This document shows positions 1 to 7,629 of a stretch of 64,000 nucleotides of DNA, piece by piece. How positions within the stretch are numbered: the stretch's first letter is position 1; every line of letters starts with the position of its first letter. A program made the position numbers and the translations under genes. The stretch is from positions 3,782,001-3,846,000 of the forward strand of contig NZ_LT629758.1 of assembly GCF_900104725.1 (NCBI RefSeq). Reading direction: 5' to 3'. Source of the DNA: Actinoplanes derwentensis (GTDB taxonomy: Bacteria; Actinomycetota; Actinomycetes; Mycobacteriales; Micromonosporaceae). The notes beneath the pieces are model-generated. The model was not told the DNA's origin and did not search any database. It worked only from the letters and a program-made list of their open reading frames with translations.

Positions 1-737
1 CCGACGCCAGCCCGGCCAGTGAGGGCACGACCGTCGGTGAGAGCACTGCCACTGGTGAGAGCACTGCCGGAGGCATGGCGGGCGAGCACACGGCCGGGCG
101 CGTGGTCGGGGGCGCTGCCGGGAAAGGCTCTGGGGAACGAGGGCGGATTGTTTCGGTGGCTAGTGCCGACGTGCCGCTCAAAGGGCTTCCGGAGCTGATC
201 GAAGCGGTGGCCAAGCTTCGGGCTGAACGCGACGTCGAACTTGTCGTGGTCGGCACGGCGCGGCCGGATGGTCCCGCTGCCCAGGCGATCGGACGGTTGG
301 GGCTGGGGGAATCGGTTCGGTTCGTCTCCGGGATCACTGACGAGGAACTTGCTGATCTTTTCCGGTCGGCGACGGTCGCTGCGGTGCCGTCTCGGTACGA
401 GGGGTTCTCGCTGCCTGCGGTTGAGGCGATGGCGTGTGGGATTCCGCTGGTCGTCACCACCGCCGGGGCGCTGCCGGAGGTGGCCGGGCCGGACGGGCTG
501 GCGTCTCTGCATGTGCCGCCGGGTGATGCCGGGGCATTGGCCGCGGCGATCGGGCGGCTGCTCGACGATGGGGATCTGCGCCGCCGGCTCGGTGCGGAGG
601 GTCGCAAGCGGGTGGTTGAACATTTCACTTGGCGGCGGACCGCGATCCGGACCGCCGAGTGGTACTCCGAGGCGATCGCGGCGAAAATCCAGGCCCGAGA
701 GTCCGCGAAGCCGCGAGCGGCCGCGAAGCCCCGATAG
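1..737 (+). CDS. Glycosyltransferase family 4, C-terminal part (5' end outside window)
   Basis: The reading frame is open to the left edge, so only the C-terminal half is seen. It shows the GT-B nucleotide-sugar-binding domain of GT4 enzymes: a start of the second Rossmann fold (GRIVSVAS), a helix rich in KGLPELIEA, and the donor-binding signature around PSRYEGFSLPAVEAMACG with the EGFSLPAVE glutamates that contact the nucleotide sugar. The piece before it is low-complexity Thr/Ser/Gly/Glu sequence encoded by a 15-bp direct repeat (36-50 and 54-68), probably a loop joining the two Rossmann domains. The tail is basic and Lys/Arg/Pro-rich. Acceptor and sugar cannot be told. It lies upstream of a methyltransferase and a toroid protein, suggesting glycan or glycolipid modification (inference). 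Confidence 0.85.
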   Translation, partial: DASPASEGTTVGESTATGESTAGGMAGEHTAGRVVGGAAGKGSGERGRIVSVASADVPLKGLPELIEAVAKLRAERDVELVVVGTARPDGPAAQAIGRLGLGESVRFVSGITDEELADLFRSATVAAVPSRYEGFSLPAVEAMACGIPLVVTTAGALPEVAGPDGLASLHVPPGDAGALAAAIGRLLDDGDLRRRLGAEGRKRVVEHFTWRRTAIRTAEWYSEAIAAKIQARESAKPRAAAKPR

Positions 738-934
738 TCCGGGGACTGGGAAGACCCCGGAAAAGCCGAAAGCCGCAAAACCCGGTACCACCGAAATGAC
801 ACGACAACCCGAGAAGCCGAAATCCGGGCAGCCGGGAGATCAGGAACGCGGGAACGCGGGAGACCGAGCGGCCGGGATAGACCGGGGAGCCGGGCAGTAC
901 GGGAACGACAAGCGCCGAAGAAAGGTACAACGAC
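738..934. other. Intergenic, purine-rich low-complexity stretch
   Basis: About 200 bases between the glycosyltransferase and the methyltransferase carry no credible gene. The stretch is made of degenerate GCCGGGA/CCGGGA units and short direct repeats such as two tandem GAACGCGG units near 843-860. A weak GC hairpin lies around the end of the upstream gene. The Shine-Dalgarno-like GAAAGG before the ATG at 935 is the only clear signal. Confidence 0.5.
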
Positions 935-1657
935 ATGCTGACCGTCGACTATGACCGGCTGGACGTGCGGCCGGGGATGCGGGTCCTGGACCTGGGATGC
1001 GGCGAGGGCCGGCACACGTTCGAGGCGTACCGGCGGGGGGCCGACGTCGTGGCTCTCGACCTGAACGTCACGGATCTCGCCACTACTCGCCAGTGGTGTG
1101 CGGCGATGGCTTTGGAAGGTGAGGCGCCGGCTACGGCGAGCGCGACCACCGTACAAGGCAATCTGTTGTCCTTGCCTTTTCCGGATGCCAGTTTTGATCG
1201 GGTGATCGCGTCTGAGGTGCTGGAGCACATTCCGGATGACGTGACGGCTATCGCCGAGTTGACGCGGGTGCTGCGGCCGGGTGGGCTGGCGGCGGTGACG
1301 GTGCCGCGGTGGCTGCCGGAGCGGGTGTGCTGGGCGCTGTCCGATGAGTACCACGCCAACGAAGGTGGGCACATCCGCATCTACAAAGAGGATGAGCTGG
1401 CCGGACGGCTGCGGGACGCGGGGCTGACGGTGACCGGTAACGGGTTCGCGCATGCGCTGCACAGTCCGTACTGGTGGCTGAAATGTGCCATCGGGGATTC
1501 GGCACCGACTCGGGCGTACCACCGCCTTCTGGTGTGGGACATCGTCGACAAACCGGTCTTCACTCGGGTGCTGGAGCAGGCGCTGAACCCGTTGATCGGT
1601 AAGAGTGTGGTCATCTACCTGCAGAAGGAGGAGGTGCTCGCGGGTGTCGGTGCCTGA
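935..1657 (+). CDS. Class I SAM-dependent methyltransferase
   Basis: A 240-residue protein with a Rossmann methyltransferase fold. Motif I (VLDLGCGEGRHTF, about residues 19-31) binds S-adenosylmethionine; the acidic residue ending the next strand (VVALDLN) would hold the ribose; motif post-II is VIASEVLEHIPDD and motif III contains LRPGGLAAVTVPR. This is the methyltransf_11/UbiE-like group, whose small-molecule substrate cannot be read from sequence. A GAAAGG ribosome site precedes the ATG. The stop overlaps the start of the next gene by 14 bases, so the two are translationally coupled. With the GT4 gene upstream, a sugar or polyketide/lipid acceptor is plausible but unproven. Confidence 0.85.
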   Translation: MLTVDYDRLDVRPGMRVLDLGCGEGRHTFEAYRRGADVVALDLNVTDLATTRQWCAAMALEGEAPATASATTVQGNLLSLPFPDASFDRVIASEVLEHIPDDVTAIAELTRVLRPGGLAAVTVPRWLPERVCWALSDEYHANEGGHIRIYKEDELAGRLRDAGLTVTGNGFAHALHSPYWWLKCAIGDSAPTRAYHRLLVWDIVDKPVFTRVLEQALNPLIGKSVVIYLQKEEVLAGVGA

Positions 1658-2663
1658 CCTGCCGGGCGTGCTGAGCGCCGACGACATCCGGGCCACCGTC
1701 GCGAGTATCGCCGCTGTTCAGGAGCCGGACGGCCTGATTCCGTGGGAACCGGGGCAACAGGCCGACCCGTGGGATCACGTGGAGGCCGCGATGGCTCTGG
1801 ACGTCGGCGGGGAGACCGCGCGGGCGGTGGCCGCCTATGACTGGCTGCGGCGCAATCAGCGGACGGACGGATCCTGGGCTTCCCGGTACCAGCATGACGG
1901 TGCCGTCGCGGACTCCACTGCGGAGACGAATCATGCCGCCTATCTCGCGGTGGGCTGCTGGCATCACTGGCTGTGTACCGGGGACGACGGTTTCCTGGAG
2001 CGGATGTGGCCGGCGATCCGGGCCGGGCTCGACTTCGTGACCGGGTGTCAGGCTCCGGACGGCGAGGTCTGGTGGGCGTTCGGCGACCAGGTCGCGCTGC
2101 TCACCGGCTCGTCCAGCGTGCACCAGGCACTGCGCTGCGGGGTGGCGATCGCCGACCGGGTGGGTGAGCCGCAGCCCGACTGGGAACTCGCCGCCGACCT
2201 GCTCGGCACCGCGATCCGGGAACGTCCGGGCGCGTTCGCCGACAAGGGCCGCTACTCGATGGACTGGTACTACCCGGTCCTGGGCGGGGCGATCCGAGGA
2301 CCCGCCGGGCGACAGCGCATCCAGGACCGGTGGGACGAGTTCGTGGTACCCGGCCGGGGTGCCCGCTGTGTCGCCGACCGGCCGTGGGTCACCGGCGCGG
2401 AGACCTGTGAGCTGGCCCTGGCCCTGGATACGGTCGGGGAACGGTCCGCCGCCGAACAGATGGTCGCGGCGATGCAGCACCTGCGGGCGGAGGACGGTTC
2501 CTACTGGACCGGTCTGGTGCTCGACGACGGCGTGCGATGGCCGGTGGAACGCACCACCTGGACCGCCGCCGCAGTGGTGCTGGCGGTCGACGCGCTGCAC
2601 GCCGCGCACCCCCGATCAGGCGTCTTCCGGGGCGAAGCGGTCCCGGCGGAGCAGCCGCAGTGA
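1644..2663 (+). CDS. Alpha/alpha-toroid protein (prenyltransferase/six-hairpin glycosidase-like fold)
   Basis: The chosen GTG start (VSVPDLPG...) has a strong AGGAGGAGG ribosome site just upstream and overlaps the methyltransferase stop; a longer reading frame would bury it in that gene. The protein (339 residues) has repeated helix-pair segments with QxPDGxIPW, NQRTDGSWASRY and QAPDGEVWWAF motifs, the xDGSW pattern typical of alpha/alpha-barrel enzymes such as terpene cyclases, prenyltransferases and six-hairpin glycosidases. Catalytic residues cannot be assigned. From memory, similar proteins are often labelled prenyltransferase and found between methyltransferase genes in actinomycetes; the true substrate is unknown. 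Its 3' end overlaps the convergent methyltransferase by 48 bases. Confidence 0.7.
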   Translation: MSVPDLPGVLSADDIRATVASIAAVQEPDGLIPWEPGQQADPWDHVEAAMALDVGGETARAVAAYDWLRRNQRTDGSWASRYQHDGAVADSTAETNHAAYLAVGCWHHWLCTGDDGFLERMWPAIRAGLDFVTGCQAPDGEVWWAFGDQVALLTGSSSVHQALRCGVAIADRVGEPQPDWELAADLLGTAIRERPGAFADKGRYSMDWYYPVLGGAIRGPAGRQRIQDRWDEFVVPGRGARCVADRPWVTGAETCELALALDTVGERSAAEQMVAAMQHLRAEDGSYWTGLVLDDGVRWPVERTTWTAAAVVLAVDALHAAHPRSGVFRGEAVPAEQPQ

Positions 2664-3251
2664 GCCCTGACCAGGGATTTCAGTGAACTCGCCGGTGTCG
2701 AGAGCCTGGCGATAGATGCGGTAGGGCGCCTGCCCACCGTCGGCGGGGTCGGGGAAGACGTCGTGGATGGCGAGGATCCCGCCGACGGCCAGGTGCGGCG
2801 CCCACGATCCTAGGTCTCGCTGAGCCGACTCGTCGGTGTGGCTGCCGTCCAGAAAGAGGAACGCGAGCGGCGCCGACCACAGCGCCGCGAACTCCTCGGC
2901 CCGCGCGACGACCGCGACGACCACGTCCTCGGCGCGAGCGGCGGCGATGGTGCGCCGGAACCCCGGCAGCGTGTCGATCAGTCCGACCGCCGGATCCACC
3001 AGTCCCGGCTCGTGGTACTCCCATCCCACCTGATGCTCCTCGGACCCGCGGTGATGATCCACGGTGACGACCTTGCCGCCCCGTGCCCGCGCGGCCGCCG
3101 CCAGGTAGAGCGTGGACTTCCCCAGGTAGCTGCCCACCTCCAGGATCGGCCCGTCCGGCGCGTCGAGCGCGGCCCGAGCCAGCGCCCGCCCTTCGTCCTC
3201 CGGCATGAAACCTTCAGCCGCAACAGCCGCGGACAACAAATCAAGATCCAT
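2616..3251 (-). CDS. Class I SAM-dependent methyltransferase, methyltransferase_24/CmcI-like
   Basis: A 211-residue protein. PILEVGSYLGKSTLYLA (about residues 35-51) is the SAM-binding motif I of the small O-methyltransferase/CmcI group; VVTVDHH supplies the acidic ribose-binding residue, and FLFLDGSHTDE carries the metal/substrate acidic residues usual in this group, followed by GGILAIHDVF. The gene is convergent with the toroid gene and overlaps it by 48 bases, so it has its own promoter in 3252-3437, the region shared with the dienoyl-CoA reductase gene. Together with 935-2663 it makes a GT4, MT, toroid, MT set that probably serves one pathway (inference). Confidence 0.8.
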   Translation of the reverse strand: MDLDLLSAAVAAEGFMPEDEGRALARAALDAPDGPILEVGSYLGKSTLYLAAAARARGGKVVTVDHHRGSEEHQVGWEYHEPGLVDPAVGLIDTLPGFRRTIAAARAEDVVVAVVARAEEFAALWSAPLAFLFLDGSHTDESAQRDLGSWAPHLAVGGILAIHDVFPDPADGGQAPYRIYRQALDTGEFTEIPGQGSLRLLRRDRFAPEDA

Positions 3252-3333
3252 TTCAACATCCTATTTCGGTACGGGTAACGCCGGCTCTCGTGGCCACCCC
3301 GCAAGGCAGGCGCGACACCGGACCGACCAGCGG

Positions 3334-3357
3334 CCGCCGGGCCGAATGCGGTGGTCA
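3334..3357. repeat. Dispersed repeat copy A (24-bp inverted partner at 6822-6845)
   Basis: This 24-base sequence, containing CCGCCGGGCCGAATGCG, is the exact reverse complement of 6822-6845. Similarity of roughly 80 percent by eye continues outward to about 3292. The same 17-base core occurs at 45288-45304 and, inverted, in 47859-47899. The pair A/B brackets the dienoyl-CoA reductase, crotonase and PadR genes. Confidence 0.85.
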
Positions 3358-3389
3358 CCGGACAACACCGTCACGTCGAGCCCAGGCAG

Positions 3390-3411
3390 CATAGTCAACT
3401 TCTTTACTATG
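3390..3411. promoter_or_regulatory. Inverted repeat CATAGT-N10-ACTATG, putative regulator site
   Basis: A perfect 6-bp inverted repeat in an AT-rich patch lies 26 bases upstream of the GTG of the dienoyl-CoA reductase gene, within the divergent promoter region. It could be the operator of the PadR protein encoded at the end of the same cluster. A TATGCT -10-like hexamer at 3426-3431, 6 bases before the GTG, and the lack of a ribosome site suggest a leaderless transcript. Confidence 0.4.
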
Positions 3412-3437
3412 CACTTGTTTGCTCATATGCTCCGGGC

Positions 3438-5444
3438 GTGACTTCTTATCCGCACCTGCTGAGCCCGCTTGCACTGGGGCATACGACGCTGCGTAATCGG
3501 GTTGTCATGGGGTCGATGCATACCAAGCTTGAGGATCGGCTCAGTGACCTGCCGAAACTTGCCGCGTTCTTCGCCGAGCGGGCCCGTGGCGGCGTGGGGC
3601 TTATGGTCACCGGGGGTTATGCGCCGACGTGGCGGGGGTGGCTGGCGCCGTTCGGTAGTCAGATGACCCGGGAAGGGCACGCTCTGCAGCACCGGATCGT
3701 CACGGACGCGGTGCATGAGCATGACGGCAAGATTCTGATGCAGGTGCTGCATGCGGGGCGGTACTCGTACCACCCGTTCAGTCTCGGGGCCTCAGCCAAG
3801 AAGTCGCCGATCACGCCGTTCGCGCCGCGGGCCATGAGCACCAGGCAGGTGGATCGGACTGCTTCCGCGTTCGCGCGGGCATCGTTGCTGGCTCGGCGGG
3901 CCGGATATGACGGGGTGGAGATCATGGGGTCGGAGGGGTATCTGATCAATCAGTTCCTCGCCGCCCGTACCAACGATCGGTCTGATGTGTGGGGTGGCTC
4001 TGCCACGAAGCGGATGCGGTTTCCGCTGGAGATCGTGCGGCGGGTGCGGGAGTTGTGCGGGGACGACTTCATCGTGCAGTACCGGATCAGCCTGCTCGAC
4101 CTCGTCGACGACGGTCAGTCCTGGGAGGAGACCGTCGACCTGGCGAAACAACTCGCCGAGGCGGGCGTCTCGATCTTCAACACCGGGATCGGCTGGCACG
4201 AGGCACGAGTGCCGACGATCGTCACGTCGGTGCCGCCGGGCGCGTTCGCCTGGGTCACCGGCAAGCTCCGGCGTGAGGTGACCGTGCCGGTCGTCGCGTC
4301 GAACCGGATCAACCGGCCGGAAGCCGCCGAGCAGATCCTCGCCGCCGGTGAGGCCGATCTGGTGTCGATGGCCCGGCCGCTGCTCGCCGACGCGGACTGG
4401 GTGACGAAGGCCGTCGAGGGGCGCGAGCGGGAGATCATCACCTGTATCGCCTGCAACCAAGCCTGCCTGGATCACACGTTCAAGAACCAGCGGGCCACGT
4501 GCATGCTGAACCCCCGGGCCGGGTTCGAGACCGAACTGGTGCTGCTGCCGACCCGTACCAGAAAAAGGATCGCGGTTGTCGGGGCCGGACCGGCGGGACT
4601 GGCCGCGGCTGTCGAACTCGCCGGGCGCGGGCATCAGGTCGACCTGTTCGAAGGGGCCGAGGAGATCGGCGGGCAGTTCCGGCTGGCCGCGCGGGTTCCG
4701 GGCAAGGAGGAGTTCGCGCGAACACTCGACTACTACCGGCACATGATCGAGATCCGCGGTGTGGCGCTGCACCTGAAGACCCAGGCCGGGGTGGACGAGC
4801 TGACCGGTTTCGACCATGTGGTGATCGCGACCGGGGTAGAGCCGCGGATCCCGGCGATTCCCGGAGTGGAGCATCCGAGTGTGCTCACCTATCAGCAGCT
4901 GATCAGCGGGGAAGGGGAAGCCGGGCAGCGGGTGGCGATCATCGGGGCCGGCGGGATCGGGTTCGACGCCGGGGAGTTCCTGCTGTTCTCGCCGGACGAG
5001 CCGCTCGACGACTGGATGCGGCGATGGGGTGTCGCCGATCCGGCCGAACAGCGCGGCGGACTGGGCACCAAGGTCAAGGCTCCGGCCCGGCGCGAGGTGC
5101 ATCTGCTGCAGCGCAAGGAGACGGCGCTCGGCAAGGGGCTGGGCAAGACGACGGGCTGGGTGCACCGGGCGGCGCTGCAGGACTCCGGGGTGACGATGCT
5201 GCGGGGTGTCGAGTACGTGCGCATCGACGATGACGGGCTGCACATCACGGTCGCCGGGACGCCGCGGACTCTGGCCGTGGACACGGTGGTGCTGTGTGCG
5301 GGACAGACGTCGGTGCGGGACCTGGTCGAGCCGTTGACCGCGCGAGGTGTGACGGTGCACGTCATCGGGGGTGCCGACGTTGCTGCCGAGCTGGATGCGA
5401 AGCGGGCCATCAAACAGGCGACCGAGCTGGCCGCGAGCCTCTGA
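3438..5444 (+). CDS. fadH: 2,4-dienoyl-CoA reductase-like flavoenzyme (OYE + Fe-S + FAD/NAD domains)
   Basis: A 668-residue protein, near the 672 of E. coli FadH. An old-yellow-enzyme TIM barrel (about residues 1-330) is followed by the [4Fe-4S] pattern C336-x2-C339-x3-C343-x11-C355, an FAD-binding Rossmann motif (VVGAGPAGLAAAVELAGRG, about 377-400) and a second dinucleotide site (VAIIGAGGIGFDAGEF, about 498). This is the complete electron route NADPH-FAD-FeS-FMN of 2,4-dienoyl-CoA reductases, which remove double bonds of unsaturated acyl-CoA during beta-oxidation. Relatives reduce other enones or demethylate amines, so the substrate is not certain. The GTG start fits the barrel onset (HLLSPLALGHTTLRNR); no ribosome site is visible. 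The crotonase gene follows after 15 bases. Confidence 0.85.
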   Translation: MTSYPHLLSPLALGHTTLRNRVVMGSMHTKLEDRLSDLPKLAAFFAERARGGVGLMVTGGYAPTWRGWLAPFGSQMTREGHALQHRIVTDAVHEHDGKILMQVLHAGRYSYHPFSLGASAKKSPITPFAPRAMSTRQVDRTASAFARASLLARRAGYDGVEIMGSEGYLINQFLAARTNDRSDVWGGSATKRMRFPLEIVRRVRELCGDDFIVQYRISLLDLVDDGQSWEETVDLAKQLAEAGVSIFNTGIGWHEARVPTIVTSVPPGAFAWVTGKLRREVTVPVVASNRINRPEAAEQILAAGEADLVSMARPLLADADWVTKAVEGREREIITCIACNQACLDHTFKNQRATCMLNPRAGFETELVLLPTRTRKRIAVVGAGPAGLAAAVELAGRGHQVDLFEGAEEIGGQFRLAARVPGKEEFARTLDYYRHMIEIRGVALHLKTQAGVDELTGFDHVVIATGVEPRIPAIPGVEHPSVLTYQQLISGEGEAGQRVAIIGAGGIGFDAGEFLLFSPDEPLDDWMRRWGVADPAEQRGGLGTKVKAPARREVHLLQRKETALGKGLGKTTGWVHRAALQDSGVTMLRGVEYVRIDDDGLHITVAGTPRTLAVDTVVLCAGQTSVRDLVEPLTARGVTVHVIGGADVAAELDAKRAIKQATELAASL

Positions 5445-5459
5445 AGAAGCGGATGAACC

Positions 5460-6260
5460 ATGAAGTTCTTGACAATGTCGGTGACGGACGCCGGCGTCGC
5501 GCATGTTCAGCTGAACCGGCCGGACAAGCTGAACGCCCTCGCGCTCGACACCCTCGACGAACTCGTCCGCACCGCTCGCACCCTGAAGAAGGACCGCAAC
5601 CTCCGGGGCGTGATCATTTCCGGTACGGGTGACTCGTTCTGCTCCGGCCTCGACATCGCCGCCGCGATGCGCACGCCCGCCCGGATCGCGAAAGCGTTCG
5701 TGCCGCTGCCGTGGCGTGGCACCAACCTGTTCCAGGAGGCGTGCTGGGCCTGGCGCCGGCTGCCGGTTCCGGTGATCGCCGCGGTGCACGGCCACTGTTT
5801 CGGCGGCGGCCTGCAGATCGCGCTGGCCGCTGACTTCCGGTTCGCCACACCGGACTCGCGCTGGTCGGTGCTGGAAGGCAAGTGGGGCATCATCCCCGAC
5901 ATGACCGGCATGCGGACACTGACCGAACTGCTCGGCGCTGACGTGGCCAAGAAGCTGACCATGACGGCTGAGCAGTTCGACGGCACCGAGGCGCAGCGTC
6001 TGGGCCTGGTCACCGAGCTGCACGACGAACCGCTGAAAGCGGCGACCGAGTTCGCGCTCACGCTCGCCGAGAAGTCCCCCGACGCGCTGGCCGCCGCGAA
6101 ACGCCTGATCAACGGTGCGGTCACCGGCAGTGCCCGGCGGACGTTCGCCCGGGAACGCCGCGCCCAGCTCCGGCTGCTGGCCCTGCCGAACACCGCGATC
6201 CTCCGCAAAGCGGTCATGAAACGCGACACACCGGAATTCCGGCCGCGTGCGCGTCCGTAG
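5460..6260 (+). CDS. Crotonase family protein, possible dienoyl-CoA isomerase
   Basis: A 266-residue crotonase-fold acyl-CoA enzyme. The oxyanion-hole segments are SFCSGLDI and GHCFGGGLQ. The usual first catalytic glutamate of enoyl-CoA hydratase (in GGGCE) is glutamine here (Q119); the second is present (E139 in VLEGKWG), and an aspartate stands eight residues on (D147 in IIPDMTG). That Glu-Asp spacing matches delta3,5-delta2,4-dienoyl-CoA isomerases rather than hydratases, by family knowledge recalled, though the isomerase's first Asp is also absent. Such a step would feed the neighbouring 2,4-dienoyl-CoA reductase. A GAAG-type ribosome site precedes the ATG, and the PadR gene follows after 9 bases. 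Ordinary hydratase or isomerase activity remains possible. Confidence 0.8.
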   Translation: MKFLTMSVTDAGVAHVQLNRPDKLNALALDTLDELVRTARTLKKDRNLRGVIISGTGDSFCSGLDIAAAMRTPARIAKAFVPLPWRGTNLFQEACWAWRRLPVPVIAAVHGHCFGGGLQIALAADFRFATPDSRWSVLEGKWGIIPDMTGMRTLTELLGADVAKKLTMTAEQFDGTEAQRLGLVTELHDEPLKAATEFALTLAEKSPDALAAAKRLINGAVTGSARRTFARERRAQLRLLALPNTAILRKAVMKRDTPEFRPRARP

Positions 6261-6269
6261 GATCAGATC

Positions 6270-6824
6270 GTGGCACTGAGGAACGCGTTGCTGGCGGCTC
6301 TGGTCGATCGGGAGTCGTCCGGTTACGACCTGGCCAAACAGTTCCGTAGCTCGGTGGCCAACTTCTGGACCTGCACGCCGCAGCAGCTGTACCGCGAACT
6401 GGAGAAGATGGAAACCGAGGGCCTGCTCTCGGCCCGGCTCGTCAAACAGGACAAACGCCCCGACAAGCGGATCTTCTCGGTGACCGAGGCGGGCCGCGAC
6501 GCTCTGCACGCGTTCTCGCTGCGCTCCCCCAAGCCCACCACGGTCCGGGACGAACTGTTGATCCAGGTCGAGTCGCTGTCGCACGGTGACGTGCCGAGCA
6601 TCCGGGAGTCGATCCGCACGCATCTGGCGGCCAGCCGGTCCCGTCTGGACGGTTACGAGCAGCGGCTGTCCGACATCCTCGGCACCCGTTCGGACAGCGA
6701 GTTCCTGGCCACCGGCACCCGGATCGGCCCGTACCTGACACTGCACCGGGGTATCAGTTTCGAACGCGAGAACATCACCTGGGCTGAACTGGCGCTGGAC
6801 GTTCTCGGACGCCGGTTCCCTTGA
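6270..6824 (+). CDS. PadR family transcriptional regulator
   Basis: A 184-residue protein with an N-terminal winged helix of PadR type: ALRNALLAALVDRESSGYDLAKQF, FWTCTPQQLYRELEKMETEGLL (recognition helix), then the wing ending KRIFSVTEAGRDAL. The C-terminal half is helical and includes LDGYEQRLSDI, the dimerisation domain of Vir/PadR subfamily 2. It is third in a unit with the dienoyl-CoA reductase and crotonase and probably represses that unit, perhaps through the inverted repeat at 3390-3411 (inference). PadR proteins usually sense phenolic or lipid-like ligands. Its stop codon lies inside repeat copy B. Confidence 0.85.
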   Translation: MALRNALLAALVDRESSGYDLAKQFRSSVANFWTCTPQQLYRELEKMETEGLLSARLVKQDKRPDKRIFSVTEAGRDALHAFSLRSPKPTTVRDELLIQVESLSHGDVPSIRESIRTHLAASRSRLDGYEQRLSDILGTRSDSEFLATGTRIGPYLTLHRGISFERENITWAELALDVLGRRFP

Positions 6825-6845
6825 CCACCGCATTCGGCCCGGCGG
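6822..6845. repeat. Dispersed repeat copy B (exact inverse of 3334-3357)
   Basis: The 24 bases include the padR stop codon (TGA at 6822-6824) and are the perfect reverse complement of copy A. Weaker similarity to the family continues to about 6888 (GGGTCGG...CCGGTGTTCCGCCT). Apart from this element nothing is recognised in 6825-6945. Confidence 0.85.
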
Positions 6846-6945
6846 ACGCGGGTCGGCCCGGTGTTCCGCCTACGTCGCGTGGCGAGGCGGGAGATGACGA
6901 CTGTGACGGTGGGTACCGGGCGTACAAAATCGGGGGTGTTCTGCG

Positions 6946-7629
6946 GTGAATCCTCTTCTTCTGCCGGTTGTCGCAGCTCAGGGGCTGTGGCTGAAGTCGA
7001 CGATCAAGCCCTTGCCGGCGCCGGGTGGGGTCTCGGGCGGGACGGTCACCGGGAGTGACGTCGCGAGACTACGGCTCGCCGTCGTCGGGGAGTCGACGGC
7101 CGCCGGGTGCGGGGTGGCGCGGCACGAGGACGGGTTCGCGGGCGCTTTCGCCGGTGAGGTCGCCGCACGCACCGGGCAGACGGTGGAGTGGGCGGCGACC
7201 GGGCGTTATGGGGCCACCGCACGGCTGATCCGGGAGCGGCTGCTGCCGTCGATCGGTGACGATCTCAACCTGGTCGTGGTGCTGGCCGGGGTCAACGACG
7301 TGCTCACCGGGCGTAGTGCTCGGCAGTGGCGCGCCGATCTGACCGGCATCATCGGGGATCTCGCCGGGCGGACCCGGAAGATCGTCGTCACCGGGGTGCC
7401 GCCGTTCACGCTGTTCCCGGCGTTGCCGGCGGTTCTCGCCCGCTATCTGGCCGAGCGGGCGTCCGTTCTGGATCAGGTTTCCGAACAGGTCTGCGGGCGG
7501 GACGCCGTCTTCGTGCGGTCGGATTTCGATACGGTGCCGCCCGGGTTCTTCGCCGCCGACCGGTTCCACCCGTCGGCGGCCGGATATCGCCAGTGGGCGG
7601 CCATGGTCGCGGAGAGGGTCGCACAGTGA
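6946..7629 (+). CDS. SGNH/GDSL-type esterase or lipase
   Basis: A 227-residue SGNH hydrolase. Block I is VVGESTAAGCGV with the catalytic serine in GEST, a variant of GDS. Block III is VLAGVNDVLTG, giving the oxyanion Asn, and block V is ADRFHPSAAGY with the Asp-x-x-His pair. The N-terminus (NPLLLPVVAAQGLWLKSTI) is hydrophobic and may be a short signal anchor, so the enzyme may act at the membrane or outside it. The GTG at 6946 is the first in-frame start; a later GTG at 7057 would drop the hydrophobic segment. Its stop overlaps the next gene's GTG (GTGA), so the pair is coupled. Substrate unknown; such proteins cleave acyl or acetyl esters. Confidence 0.8.
   Translation: MNPLLLPVVAAQGLWLKSTIKPLPAPGGVSGGTVTGSDVARLRLAVVGESTAAGCGVARHEDGFAGAFAGEVAARTGQTVEWAATGRYGATARLIRERLLPSIGDDLNLVVVLAGVNDVLTGRSARQWRADLTGIIGDLAGRTRKIVVTGVPPFTLFPALPAVLARYLAERASVLDQVSEQVCGRDAVFVRSDFDTVPPGFFAADRFHPSAAGYRQWAAMVAERVAQ

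Noticed and set aside
3792..6833. 1013-residue open frame on the minus strand opposite fadH, crotonase and padR
   Set aside because: It is a by-product of GC-rich codons on the other strand; composition is Arg/Pro/Gln/His-rich with no domain, while the plus-strand genes show complete motifs.
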